Shown: piece after piece, positions 7,850 to 15,026 of the stretch
Position numbering within the stretch: position 1 is the first letter of the stretch
How the letters are laid out: each line of letters begins with the position of its first letter
Source of the DNA: Poriferisodalis sp965262965
Lineage (GTDB): Bacteria > Actinomycetota > Acidimicrobiia > Acidimicrobiales > Poriferisodalaceae
Length of the DNA stretch: 64,000 nt
Direction of reading: 5' to 3'
Assembly (NCBI RefSeq): GCF_965262965.1
Contig: NZ_OZ253573.1
Location: forward strand, 1,798,001-1,862,000
Translations under genes and position numbers: made by a program
Notes under the pieces: model-generated
The model's input: the letters and a program-made list of their open reading frames with translations, nothing else
The model's database searches: none
Told to the model about the DNA's origin: nothing

Positions 7850-7877
7850 AAGCTGTGTAGCCACGCGTATAAGTCCC
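7850..7877. repeat. Right terminal inverted repeat of the IS1595-type transposon
   Basis: 28 bp, perfect reverse complement of 3923-3950, followed by the TTCATGTG target duplication. Confidence 0.9.
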
Positions 7878-7885
7878 TTCATGTG

Positions 7886-7964
7886 AGATTCCCGTGGCTT
7901 GAACGTCAAGTGTAGTTCTTCACAGAATCGCACTGGCCACATCAGCCAACGTTCTGGTGACGCG
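7886..7964 (-). promoter_or_regulatory. Stranded 5' leader/promoter of the secreted-protein gene
   Basis: Before the transposon insertion this DNA lay directly upstream (minus strand) of the ATG at 3919, because the target duplication TTCATGTG contains that start codon. It holds a TTGACG box about 25 nt from the duplication, compatible with a -35 element. It is now almost 4 kb from the gene. Confidence 0.5.
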
Positions 7965-8008
7965 TGGCTGACCGCGAGGGCTCGGAGTTCTGAGTCGTCT
8001 CCCGCTGA
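7965..8008. repeat. 44-bp direct repeat, right island border
   Basis: Second copy of the VOC gene's last 44 bp (42 of 44 identical to 1135-1178), here without the rest of the gene and with TGC changed to TGA. Beyond it, sequence resembling copy B resumes, with the tail of the hydratase gene. Confidence 0.8.
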
Positions 8009-8165
8009 GTGGCTGCACGGAAAGGTGCGCCGGCAGCTATAGCGTCTGTGCTTGGCCGTCTGAACGGGCGGCAACGAAGTGGGCCCAGCGGCGCTCGACG
8101 GCCAGGCCCTCAGGCAGTGGAAGGTCGTTCGCGGTGCGCAGGCAGCGGCGCAGCGCCCGGGCGGC

Positions 8166-8786
8166 CTATGCGTCGATGCGGGCGAGCTGGCCGGCCAGCT
8201 CTTCCGTGCGGCTGTCCAGATCGTCTGTGGGGACGACCTCGCACACGATGCCCAGTCGGTGCGCCTCGGCCGCATCGACGTTGCGTCCGCTGAGCACCAT
8301 CGGCAGCGCGGCGCCCGGTCCGATGGCCGCGGTGAGGCTCTGCGTGCCGCCCGCCGCGGGGAGCATGCCCAGCTTGGTCTCGGGCAGTCCCAGGACCGCA
8401 TCGGTGCTGGCGATGCGGAGGTCGCAAAGCAGTGACATCTCCAGGCCCGAGCCGAGGGCGTAACCGTGCAACGAACACAGCGTCGGCACCGGCAGGCTCA
8501 GCAGCAGCAGCCACGGGTCGCGATCCCAGCGAATCCGGCGGGCATCGAAGATGGACTCCGCGGTGCCGAACTCGGACAGGTCGGCACCAGCGCTGAAGTG
8601 CTTGCCCTCGGCGGCCAGTACCACGCAGCGCACATCGGGGACGTCACGCACAGCCGTGATCGCCTCAATCAGGCCGTCTCGCATTTCGAGGTCGTAGATG
8701 TTGAGCGGCGGATGGCACAGCGTGATCGTGGCAACGCCGTCATGGCCGAAATCCAGCCGGACTCGCTCAGCCATGCCAGTTCCCAT
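8166..8786 (-). pseudogene. Enoyl-CoA hydratase/isomerase-like, copy A, truncated by a nonsense codon
   Basis: Crotonase-fold protein of 206 aa. It keeps the CoA/oxyanion segments (HFSAGADLSEF and GYALGSGLEMSLLCD) and the two glutamates expected of active hydratases (in GSGLE and LGLPE). A TAG at 8168-8166 cuts the protein after ARIDA. The same frame continues beyond the stop with ARALRRCLRTANDLPL ... VERRWAHFVAA, matching the C-terminal 40 or so residues of the intact copy at 15027-15761. That C-terminal helix region normally packs over the active site and trimer interface, so activity is doubtful. Start MGT at 8786 or MAERV at 8774; both overlap the stop of the upstream CoA-transferase gene, an operon overlap conserved in copy B. 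Confidence 0.85.
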
Positions 8787-9783
8787 CGGTCCAGGCGCCG
8801 GTGGTCAGGGCGCCTCCGGCGCGGCTGCATGCCGCCCACCCAGCCAGCGGCGCCATTGCGCCCGCCAGCGACACACGCGTGTGCTGGGGCGCGACGCCCG
8901 CGAGCTGGCCCACTGCGGCGCACGCTGCCTGCAGTCCGGCAAGCGGATCGGGGTAGGAGTACGCAGGCGCCTGCGGATCGTCGCTCAGCCAGCCCAGGCC
9001 CGAGGCGGCGTGCACCCCGGTGCCGTAGGCGATCCAGTCGCGCTCCGGCGAATCCGGCTCAAACGCGGTGATCGCCAAGGAGCGCAGCCGGGAGTGGCGA
9101 GGGAAAAGTTGGGTGGGCTGCAGATCGAGGTTGGCGAGCGCCCGCGGCGACAATGAGGTCACCAGCAGATCCGCCGATGCCAGCAGCGCGTCCAAGTCCC
9201 GGCGATCTGTCTCCCGCCGCAGGTCCAACTCGATCACGGTCTTGTGTTCGTTGAGTTCGGCGTACATCGGTGACCCAGCCAGGCCGTCGGGTCGGGCAAC
9301 CGAGGTGACCTTGTGGACCTCGGCGCCTGCGCGGCCCAGCAATTCCGTGCACAGCGGGCCTGCCCACATCGAAGTGAGGTCCACCACTCTGGCGCCGTCG
9401 ACGCCGGTCGTGGCGCGATGTTCGTCGCCCGACAGGATCCCAACTGGGGGTGCAGGCGCAACGGGCAGCCGGCGATACGGCGTGACCGGCAGGCGCCACT
9501 CCTGCGCGGCGACGGCGACGGCTTCTGGATCAAGCTCGTGCCCGTGCACCGCGGTGAACCGCTCCCACGCCCCGGTGTCGTCCGGTCCGAGGTCCACACA
9601 CAGCGCGCCAGTGCCCCAAGGGACCGGTTCGCTCGCCACGTCAGCAGTACCGAGCCGGCGGGGCATGTCGATCCACATCGACCCATCGCCGACCAGCACT
9701 CGCCCGAGCCAACCGTCAATCGCTGCGGCAAGTTGAGCTCCGTAGGCGAACAGACCCGGCGGCAGCCAATCACTCACGGTCAA
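8767..9783 (-). CDS. CaiB/BaiF-family (class III) CoA-transferase, copy A
   Basis: 338-aa protein of the CaiB/BaiF family, which moves CoA between acids. The conserved part is ARVVDLTSMWAGPLCTELLGRAGAEVHKVTSVARPDG, followed by LLASADLLVTSLSPRALANL and RDWIAYGTGVHAASGLGW. It is somewhat shorter than typical family members of about 380-400 aa. Its stop overlaps the start of the downstream hydratase gene, so CoA transfer and hydration probably act on the same substrate, which is unknown. The frame is intact although both neighbouring hydratase genes of copy A are damaged. The paralogue is at 15742-16737. Confidence 0.88.
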   Translation of the reverse strand: MTVSDWLPPGLFAYGAQLAAAIDGWLGRVLVGDGSMWIDMPRRLGTADVASEPVPWGTGALCVDLGPDDTGAWERFTAVHGHELDPEAVAVAAQEWRLPVTPYRRLPVAPAPPVGILSGDEHRATTGVDGARVVDLTSMWAGPLCTELLGRAGAEVHKVTSVARPDGLAGSPMYAELNEHKTVIELDLRRETDRRDLDALLASADLLVTSLSPRALANLDLQPTQLFPRHSRLRSLAITAFEPDSPERDWIAYGTGVHAASGLGWLSDDPQAPAYSYPDPLAGLQAACAAVGQLAGVAPQHTRVSLAGAMAPLAGWAACSRAGGALTTGAWTDGNWHG

Positions 9784-9957
9784 CGCCCCGCGCTGCGTTC
9801 AACACTCGCGCACCGATCAACACAGCGGGTCGGGTGGCAACGAACGGGCCCCCGCAGCCGCAGCTTGCGAGGACTGCGGGGTGTTCGGTGCCAGGACCCG
9901 ACCCGCGGGCCCCCATCAAAGGCCGACGCCCTGCACCGAGTCTGATGCTTCGCATGG

Positions 9958-10622
9958 CTAACGCCCTGCGAAGTCCGGCGGGCGCTTGTCGAAGAAGGCG
10001 GCGAGGCCTTCGGCGCGGTCTTCGGTGGCGGCGAGCTGGTGGTTCAGGTCGCCTTCGAGCCGGAGGGGGGCAGCTCCGAGCCTCGATGCACAGCTTCCTT
10101 GGCGAACTCCAGTGCGAGCGGCCCCGCGCCGCTCAGTTCGTCGAGCCATTGGTCCACGGCACCGTCCAGATCTTCGGGCACCGCGTGGACGAGTCCCCAT
10201 TCGAGGGCTGCCCGTGCGTCGAGAGACTTCCCCAGCAGCAGCATTGCGCTCGCTCGGGAAGCCCCGACCACGCGAGGCAAGCGCTGTGTTCCTCCCCACG
10301 ACGGGAGTCGGCCGTCCAGCGGGTCACGCAGAGCAAAGCTCGCGCCCGCGTCGCACAGCCGGACATCACACGCCAGCGCAATCTCCAGGCCTGCGCCCGA
10401 ACACTCGCCGCTGATGACGCCCATGACCGGGCCCCGCACAGCGGCCAGCGCGGAAGCCGGATCGGGTTGCACGTCGAACGGTTCGAAGCTGATGCCCGAG
10501 CAGAAGTCGGTGCCGGGCTCGTTGCGCACGACCAGCACTGCCGGCTCGCGCGCTTCGCGCACCGACGCGCAAAGCCGAACCAGCGCACGTGCTGCGGCGG
10601 GGTCGAGTTCGCCGCCGGCCAA
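9958..10622 (-). pseudogene. Crotonase-fold (enoyl-CoA hydratase-like) gene, copy A, frameshifted
   Basis: The first frame (10622-10044) encodes PGTDFCSGISFEPF, GAGLEIALACDVRLCD and SWGGTQRLPRVVGASRAS, the crotonase oxyanion and active-site segments, then runs out of frame as SELPPSGSKAT. The correct C-terminus (LRLEGDLNHQLAATEDRAEG ... DKRPPDFAGR) lies in the next frame down to 9958. Compared with copy B (16804-17502), 10 nt are missing near 10062-10072, which explains the shift. The start is uncertain in both copies: no ATG or GTG is in frame at the expected place. The 80-aa gene lies just upstream on the same strand. Confidence 0.85.
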
Positions 10623-10734
10623 GGTGTGCTCGATGCGGTTCAGGGCACCACCACGCTTTCGGGTGGCCGGCGAGTGTCGCCTGCCGTCTGCAGAGGTCGG
10701 TCCGACAAGTCGACCCTACGTTCGATTGTCGGCC

Positions 10735-10977
10735 TCAGTCGGCCGACTTGGTCTTCTTCGGCTCCTGGAGGGCCATGTCCTTGCCGTCGCACTGCAAGGT
10801 CACCGCGCCCGGCTTGGTGACGAGCACCTCGATACCGGAATCTTCGTCCTGGTAACGCTTGCCGACCTTCAGTCCCTCGCCGCCGGCAGACGCGGACATG
10901 ACAGCCTCGCCACCCTTGGTGACGATGACCTGCACGCCACCGTCGAAGTCCAGACGCTCTCCAGCCTTGGTCGCCAC
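10735..10977 (-). CDS. Small conserved beta-rich protein (80 aa), copy A
   Basis: First gene of the minus-strand operon in copy A. It is almost identical to the copy at 17559-17801. The sequence alternates hydrophobic strands and glycines (RLDFDGGVQVIVTKGGEAVM; YQDEDSGIEVLVTKPGAVTLQCDG) and ends in a lysine-rich tail. The two VxVTKxG segments suggest an internal repeat of a small beta-barrel or rubredoxin-like domain without its cysteine pairs (only one Cys is present). No function is known to me. ATG at 10977 is shared with copy B, and the upstream 70 bp are also conserved between copies, which suggests a shared promoter. Confidence 0.75.
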   Translation of the reverse strand: MATKAGERLDFDGGVQVIVTKGGEAVMSASAGGEGLKVGKRYQDEDSGIEVLVTKPGAVTLQCDGKDMALQEPKKTKSAD

Positions 10978-11068
10978 ATCATCTCCCTGGTCTCATCGTG
11001 TCAATGCGGAATGTGGTCGATACGAAGCTACACGTCGCGCACCCGCATTACCTCGCGGCAACAACTAG

Positions 11069-12746
11069 CCCTGATTATTCATGAGTCTGGTGGGTTTGGG
11101 TGTGTGAGTCCGCGGAAAAGCCCCTCTGATCTGCGACGATGCGTGTTGTCGACACACGCAGTGTGCAGTTCAGAGAGGCATCTCCGAGGTGAAACTTGGC
11201 AGTGTGGCAAATGCGCGTCTGGCAGGCGGCGGTGATCGGGTGGCGTGGGGCGCGGGACTGTTCGCTTTGGGCGGTTTCGCGGACCGCGTCGGGCTGACCG
11301 GGGCGCTGTCGGCGGCGGTGCCGCGGGGCGGCGAGCGTGCCCCGGTCCATGACCGGGGCGTGTTGTTGGTGCATCTGTTGTTGGTGCTGGCCGGGGGCGG
11401 TGAGGCGTGCACAGATATCGAGCATCTGCGGTCCCAGCGGGACCTGTTCGGGGCGGTGGGGTCGGACTCGACGCTGTATCGGACGCTGCGAGGCATCGAC
11501 GGCTCGGGACTGGGGGCGCTGTGGGGCGCCGCGGCGACCGCACGCGCCGAGGCGTGGTCGAAGCGCCGAGCCGGCGGCCCGTTGGCGGTCGACATCGACT
11601 CGACGCTGGTGGAGGTCCACTCTGAGAACAAGCAGGGCGCTGCGCCCCATTACAAGGGCAGGTACGGGTTCGGGCCGATGATCTGCTCGACTGGCGACGG
11701 GGAGCCGCTGTGGGCCAAGCTGCGCCCGGGCAACGCCGCCGCGAACGACATCGCCGATCACATAGAAGTGCTCGACGCGGCGGTCTCGGTGCTGCCCGCA
11801 GCTGACGCGGCGGTCCACCGCGCAGGCGACGACGCGGCGCTGGGGGGACGCGAGATGGTGCTGCGGGTCGACGCCGGGGGCTGCTCGGCGCGCATCGCAG
11901 CAGCATGCCGGGACCGCAACATCACGTTTTTCATGTCCGCTCGGGCCACCGCGGGCATCGACGTCGCCATCGCGGCTGCGCGCTGCGATCCCCGACGGTG
12001 GACCGCCGGGGTGGCGAACCCCACCCAGCGCCATCCCAAAGCCCACGTCGCGGAGCTGACCGATCTGGTGGACCTGTCGGGCTGGCCCGCACGCACACGG
12101 CTGATCATCCGACGCGAACCGCGCCACCCGGGCGCGCAGCGCAGCCTGTTCGCGTCGGAGAACTTCCGCTGCTGGGGATTCCTCACCGACGCCCAAGCCG
12201 GCCCAGCCCAGCTCGACAAGCTCATGCGAAAGCACGCCGACGTCGAAGACGCCGTCGCGCGTCTCAAGGACTCCGGGCTGGCGCGCATGCCCTTCACAGC
12301 CCGGGACGCCAACTGCGCATGGGCAACGCTGTGCACCATCAGCGCCGCGCTCGTGCACTGGTTCCAGACACACTGCCTCACCGGACCGCTCAAACGCGCA
12401 GCACCCAAACGGCTCCGCTGGACGCTGTGGCACCTGCCCGCGCTCGTATGCGAAACCGGCCGACGCACCTGGCTGCGGCTCCCCACAGCACACCCCGGCG
12501 CCAAAGCCCTGCTCGCCGCCCAGCACTCCAACTGAGCACCCCGTACCCCCAGCCGCCAACAGCGCCGCTCACGCGGCGGCCGACCCGTCGCGCCCACACA
12601 CCCATGTCAGGGTCCAACACCGGCCCTGCGACCACCCCAGCGGCACCAAACAACACCCACCGGGTCCCGTCAAGCCGACTAACCCGCCCGACACACCAAA
12701 ACACAACCCAAAAACACCGAACCGGCATTCTCGTGAATAATCAGGG
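11069..12746 (+). mobile_element. IS1380-family insertion sequence (1,678 bp), complete
   Basis: Terminal inverted repeats of 17 bp with one mismatch: CCCTGATTATTCATGAG at 11069 and, reversed, CCCTGATTATTCACGAG at 12746. The element is flanked by a 4-bp target duplication, CTAG (11065-11068 and 12747-12750). It sits exactly where copy A of the duplication meets copy B. The 210 bp between the transposase stop and the right end hold no gene. Confidence 0.92.
11189..12535 (+). CDS. IS1380-family transposase
   Basis: 448-aa DDE transposase. The first catalytic aspartate is in LAVDIDSTLVEVHSENKQG, a hallmark of the IS1380 group. Further conserved blocks are HYKGRYGFGPMICSTGDGEPLWAKLRPGNAAANDI, then VLRVDAGGCSARI (second aspartate) and the C-terminal AHVAELTDLVDL and NCAWATLCTISAALVHWFQ blocks. 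GTG at 11189 is taken as start. The frame is uninterrupted and the ends and target duplication are intact, so this looks like a recent, potentially active copy. Confidence 0.92.
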   Translation: MKLGSVANARLAGGGDRVAWGAGLFALGGFADRVGLTGALSAAVPRGGERAPVHDRGVLLVHLLLVLAGGGEACTDIEHLRSQRDLFGAVGSDSTLYRTLRGIDGSGLGALWGAAATARAEAWSKRRAGGPLAVDIDSTLVEVHSENKQGAAPHYKGRYGFGPMICSTGDGEPLWAKLRPGNAAANDIADHIEVLDAAVSVLPAADAAVHRAGDDAALGGREMVLRVDAGGCSARIAAACRDRNITFFMSARATAGIDVAIAAARCDPRRWTAGVANPTQRHPKAHVAELTDLVDLSGWPARTRLIIRREPRHPGAQRSLFASENFRCWGFLTDAQAGPAQLDKLMRKHADVEDAVARLKDSGLARMPFTARDANCAWATLCTISAALVHWFQTHCLTGPLKRAAPKRLRWTLWHLPALVCETGRRTWLRLPTAHPGAKALLAAQHSN

Positions 12747-12751
12747 CTAGG

Positions 12752-13039
12752 GGTCTGCCCGAAGGCGTCGGCATCGGCGATCCCGACCACCTCGTGCGGA
12801 CAATTCGCCAGTGGGAAGACGTCGGTGTGACCGGCATCAACTTTCTGCTCAACGCCATGGAGATGATCCCCCAAGAACAGGTGCTCGACAGCCTGCGGCT
12901 GTTCGCGACCGAGGTCATCCCGCAGTTCCAAACCCCGGCCGAACGGGCGCGGCCAGTGACGACGCCCACAACAGTTCCCGACGTCGGCCAGTCGAATGCG
13001 GCCACCTCGTCAACCACCCCAACCGGGGCGAGCCGATGA
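12752..13039 (+). pseudogene. 3' remnant of a luciferase-like (LLM-class) flavin oxidoreductase gene
   Basis: The frame begins at the edge of the IS1380 element with LPEGVGIGDPDHLVRTIRQW and continues EDVGVTGINFLLNAMEMIPQEQVLDSLRLFATEVIPQF. This is the typical C-terminal end of LLM-class F420/FMN-dependent oxidoreductases, where a GxPxxV segment precedes the last helices. The N-terminal three-quarters are absent, and no matching 5' part lies to the left of the element, so the truncation predates or accompanied the duplication and was not caused by the IS alone. The stop TGA overlaps the ATG of the next gene (ATGA, 13036-13039), a coupling that shows this gene once headed the operon. Confidence 0.8.
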
Positions 13040-13809
13040 TCTCGGGGACCGCGTCGGTCGACGAGTTGGCCGTAGGTGCGGCGGAAATCTCATCGTTCGG
13101 CAGCGAACCCATCACGCTGAGCGGCGTCACCGGTCTCTCGCTGGTCGCCGAGCTGCGGCGCAGCGCCCGCGAGGAAGTCCTACCACCGGGACTGCATCCC
13201 ATCGTGCCGCCCGCAATGTCGCTCGTTGCCTGGGATGTCGGCAACTCACCGTGGGGGGCGTTCAGCGCCGCGTTTGTGCGAGTCGTGTGCCGCAGCGGCG
13301 CCCGCGCCCGAACGTTCTGTGTCGGCGCCACAGCCTCCACCCAAGACGCCGTCGACGGCTTGCGGTCGCAACTCGGCTTCCCCGCACTGCAAGCCGAGGT
13401 CTCGTTGCGCCGCCACTACGACGGCGTCGACCTGACGGTCGCCCCGAGGGGCGAGGCGAGCGACGACACGGCGAGTCGCAATGGCGCGGGGCCGATGCTC
13501 GCAGTGAGTGCCCTCGACCCCGATCCGCTGTCGGTTGGCGACCTTCAGCAGGTCGGCTCGATGAACCTGGCGCACACCCCGTTGGGACTGCGGCTCGTCC
13601 AGGTCGAAACCCATCACATGCCGTCCCGCGTGGAGCGACTCGCCGCCCGTATCGACGCATTCGATGCCGAGGCCTGGGGTCAGCGGCTGCTTGATCCGTA
13701 CTGGGTCGTGAGCTGTTCGGTGTCGCTTGAGGACATCGAGATTCCCGCGATTCGATTCGTGTGCGATCCCGCCGAGCCCGCCGCTGAGGGCACCGAACGC
13801 GTCCAGTAG
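13036..13809 (+). CDS. Acetoacetate-decarboxylase-like hypothetical protein, copy B (257 aa)
   Basis: Complete version of the protein cut by the left window edge. The start ATG overlaps the stop of the upstream oxidoreductase remnant. Residues around 55-80 (LHPIVPPAMSLVAWDVGNSPWGAF) and the following RVVCRSGARARTFCVG resemble the entry strands of acetoacetate-decarboxylase-fold enzymes; the remainder (SRVERLAARIDAFDAEAWGQRLLDPYWVVSCSVSLEDIEIP) is specific to this family. I cannot point to the catalytic lysine, so the function is unassigned. It is followed 11 nt later by the VOC gene, as in copy A, and its original operon partner was a flavin oxidoreductase. Confidence 0.78.
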   Translation: MISGTASVDELAVGAAEISSFGSEPITLSGVTGLSLVAELRRSAREEVLPPGLHPIVPPAMSLVAWDVGNSPWGAFSAAFVRVVCRSGARARTFCVGATASTQDAVDGLRSQLGFPALQAEVSLRRHYDGVDLTVAPRGEASDDTASRNGAGPMLAVSALDPDPLSVGDLQQVGSMNLAHTPLGLRLVQVETHHMPSRVERLAARIDAFDAEAWGQRLLDPYWVVSCSVSLEDIEIPAIRFVCDPAEPAAEGTERVQ

Positions 13810-13820
13810 CGTCCGCTGCC

Positions 13821-14246
13821 ATGAGCGAATCGGCCCCCGATACCACCGACAGCGCCACTGAGACCGGCTCGCCGCTGCGGGCCGTGGGCGTGACGATTGA
13901 CTGCTCCGATCCGGAGCGAACTGCCGATTTCTGGCAGGCAGCGGTCGGTTTTGCTCAGCGGGTCGGCAACGGCCGTCCCTACATCACGCTGTCGGACGCG
14001 GGCGGCGGCCGGATGCTGAACCACCTGACCATCCAGCGCGTGCCTGAAGCCAAGACGGCGAAACTGCGGGCCCATCTGGACCTGTTCACCGGTGACATGG
14101 ACAGCGAGGTAACCCGCCTGGTGGCGCTCGGCGCGACCGTGCTGGTGCCGGCCAACACCGAGACCGAACCTGACGGTCACCTCGGCTTCCGCGCCACCGT
14201 CATGGCCGATCCCGAAGGCTCCGAGTTCTGCGTCGTCTCCCGCTAG
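13821..14246 (+). CDS. VOC (glyoxalase/bleomycin-resistance fold) protein, copy B
   Basis: 141-aa single-module VOC protein, closely similar to the copy at 744-1178 (shared VGVTIDC, FWQAA, GRPYITLS, MLNHLTIQRVPEAKTAKLRA and the ADPEGSEFCVVSR end). Differences cluster in the N-terminal linker and near residue 120 (ANTETEPDG against AAEETA). Substrate unknown. It lies 11 nt after the ADC-like gene and converges on the Doc toxin gene, whose stop is 43 bp away. Confidence 0.85.
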   Translation: MSESAPDTTDSATETGSPLRAVGVTIDCSDPERTADFWQAAVGFAQRVGNGRPYITLSDAGGGRMLNHLTIQRVPEAKTAKLRAHLDLFTGDMDSEVTRLVALGATVLVPANTETEPDGHLGFRATVMADPEGSEFCVVSR

Positions 14247-14288
14247 ACGCAGCGCCCATCTCCCACTCCGTCACCCCCGACCACCCTC

Positions 14289-14687
14289 CTAGGAGAATGT
14301 GACTCCCTCACGGAGCCATGCTGCGAGGGATTCTTCGTCGATGTCGCCAGCTGCCACGGCGAGCATCGTCTGTTCTGCGTCGTCGAAATCGGGTGGATCA
14401 GGATCCCAGCGTCCGCCATTGAGATCGATGAACATGACGAGTGCTGCCCAAGCTGCTCGCTTGTTGCCATCTGGCAGCGGATGGTTGCGTGCCAAGCGCC
14501 AGCAGAGCACCGCTGCTTTGTCCATCAAGTCCGGGTAGAAATCCGTCCCGCCGAAGCTCGCTTGCGGGGCGTGCAGCGCAGAGTCAGCCAATTCGATGCG
14601 GGCAGATCTGGATAGCTCTTCAGCCTGAACTCCAGTGACCTGCTCGGCGAGCCAGAGATACTCAGCGATGCTCAGATACCTGGTCAC
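14289..14687 (-). CDS. doc: Doc-type toxin (Fic fold, death-on-curing)
   Basis: 132-aa single-domain Fic-fold protein of the Doc type. The catalytic loop reads HPLPDGNKRAAW (residues 69-80), the Doc variant of the HxFx(D/E)GNxxR motif; Doc proteins phosphorylate EF-Tu. The early YLSIAEYLWLAEQVTG and the later DLNGGRW segment are also typical. GTG at 14687 overlaps the antitoxin stop (GTGA, 14687-14684), the usual toxin-after-antitoxin coupling. The pair sits in the convergent gap between the VOC and hydratase genes of copy B and is absent from copy A, so it was gained after the duplication or lost from A. Confidence 0.9.
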   Translation of the reverse strand: MTRYLSIAEYLWLAEQVTGVQAEELSRSARIELADSALHAPQASFGGTDFYPDLMDKAAVLCWRLARNHPLPDGNKRAAWAALVMFIDLNGGRWDPDPPDFDDAEQTMLAVAAGDIDEESLAAWLREGVTFS

Positions 14688-14893
14688 CGTGCGAGCCGCT
14701 CAAGCAGCTCGCGATCTCTCTCAAGCAGGCGTTTCGCCGTGGAAGTGAAATCGTCGTCTGCGCGCACCCGGCCGATCTCGGCGCGCAACGAGTCGACGAT
14801 GAGCTGATTCATACTCGAACCTTGAACGCGGGCGACGACCTCAGCTTCCTGCGCCAGATCGTCCGGCAGCCGGACCGTCGTCTGTCTTGTCAT
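14684..14893 (-). CDS. Ribbon-helix-helix antitoxin of the Doc module
   Basis: 69-aa protein starting MTRQTTVRLPDDLAQEAEVVA, a clear ribbon-helix-helix N-terminal strand and helix (TVRLPDDL), followed by NQLIVDSLRAEIGRV and a charged C-terminal helix (KRLLERDRELLERLAR) that would bind the toxin. It is the first gene of the two-gene operon. The start ATG at 14893 lies inside a stretch with two small palindromes (14897-14913), which is where such antitoxins normally bind to repress their own operon. The antitoxin type differs from the classical Phd partner of Doc; RHH-Doc pairings are common in actinobacteria. Confidence 0.85.
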   Translation of the reverse strand: MTRQTTVRLPDDLAQEAEVVARVQGSSMNQLIVDSLRAEIGRVRADDDFTSTAKRLLERDRELLERLAR

Positions 14894-14896
14894 GAG

Positions 14897-14913
14897 ATCA
14901 TGATATCGCGATA
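14897..14913. promoter_or_regulatory. Candidate operator of the toxin-antitoxin operon
   Basis: Two abutting palindromes, ATCATGAT (14897-14904) and TATCGCGATA (14904-14913), lie 4 nt upstream of the antitoxin start codon, a fitting place for ribbon-helix-helix autorepression. Confidence 0.5.
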
Positions 14914-15026
14914 CCACCCATGAGTCCTCGCACGCGCCCCGAAGCAGGCATCCACGCAGGCTGCCTTGCGCGCTCAGGCGGCGTGACGATGAGCGGCAGT
15001 CAAGAGCACAGCAGAGTTGCTGTCCC

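Larger units (their letters stand above)
3923..7877 (-). mobile_element. IS1595-type transposon with large passenger region (3,955 bp)
   Basis: Perfect 28-bp terminal inverted repeats lie at 3923-3950 and 7850-7877, both beginning GGGACTTATACGCG at the outer edge. They are flanked by a perfect 8-bp direct duplication, TTCATGTG (3915-3922 and 7878-7885). Eight-bp duplications and passenger genes are known for the IS1595 family, and the transposase near the right end belongs to it. Cargo: two small minus-strand genes, an IS630 remnant, a structured inverted-repeat block, a lipoprotein gene, two small ORFs and two intrinsic terminators. It is inserted at the start codon of the secreted-protein gene. 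Confidence 0.87.
1..11060. repeat. Tandem duplication, copy A (degenerate unit)
   Basis: Left copy of a diverged duplication. Gene order is ADC-like protein, VOC protein (plus strand), then enoyl-CoA hydratase, CoA-transferase, second hydratase-like gene and 80-aa gene (minus strand). The same six genes in the same order and orientation recur at 12.75-17.88 kb, and the similarity continues through intergenic DNA up to about 11060/17882. Copy A is interrupted between its VOC and hydratase genes by a 6.8-kb island, and both hydratase genes are broken. The 5' edge lies outside the window. Confidence 0.9.

Noticed and set aside
6602..8401. 599-aa minus-strand frame spanning the IS1595 transposase and the hydratase remnant
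   Set aside because: It crosses a transposon border and two real genes in another frame; it is a shadow frame.
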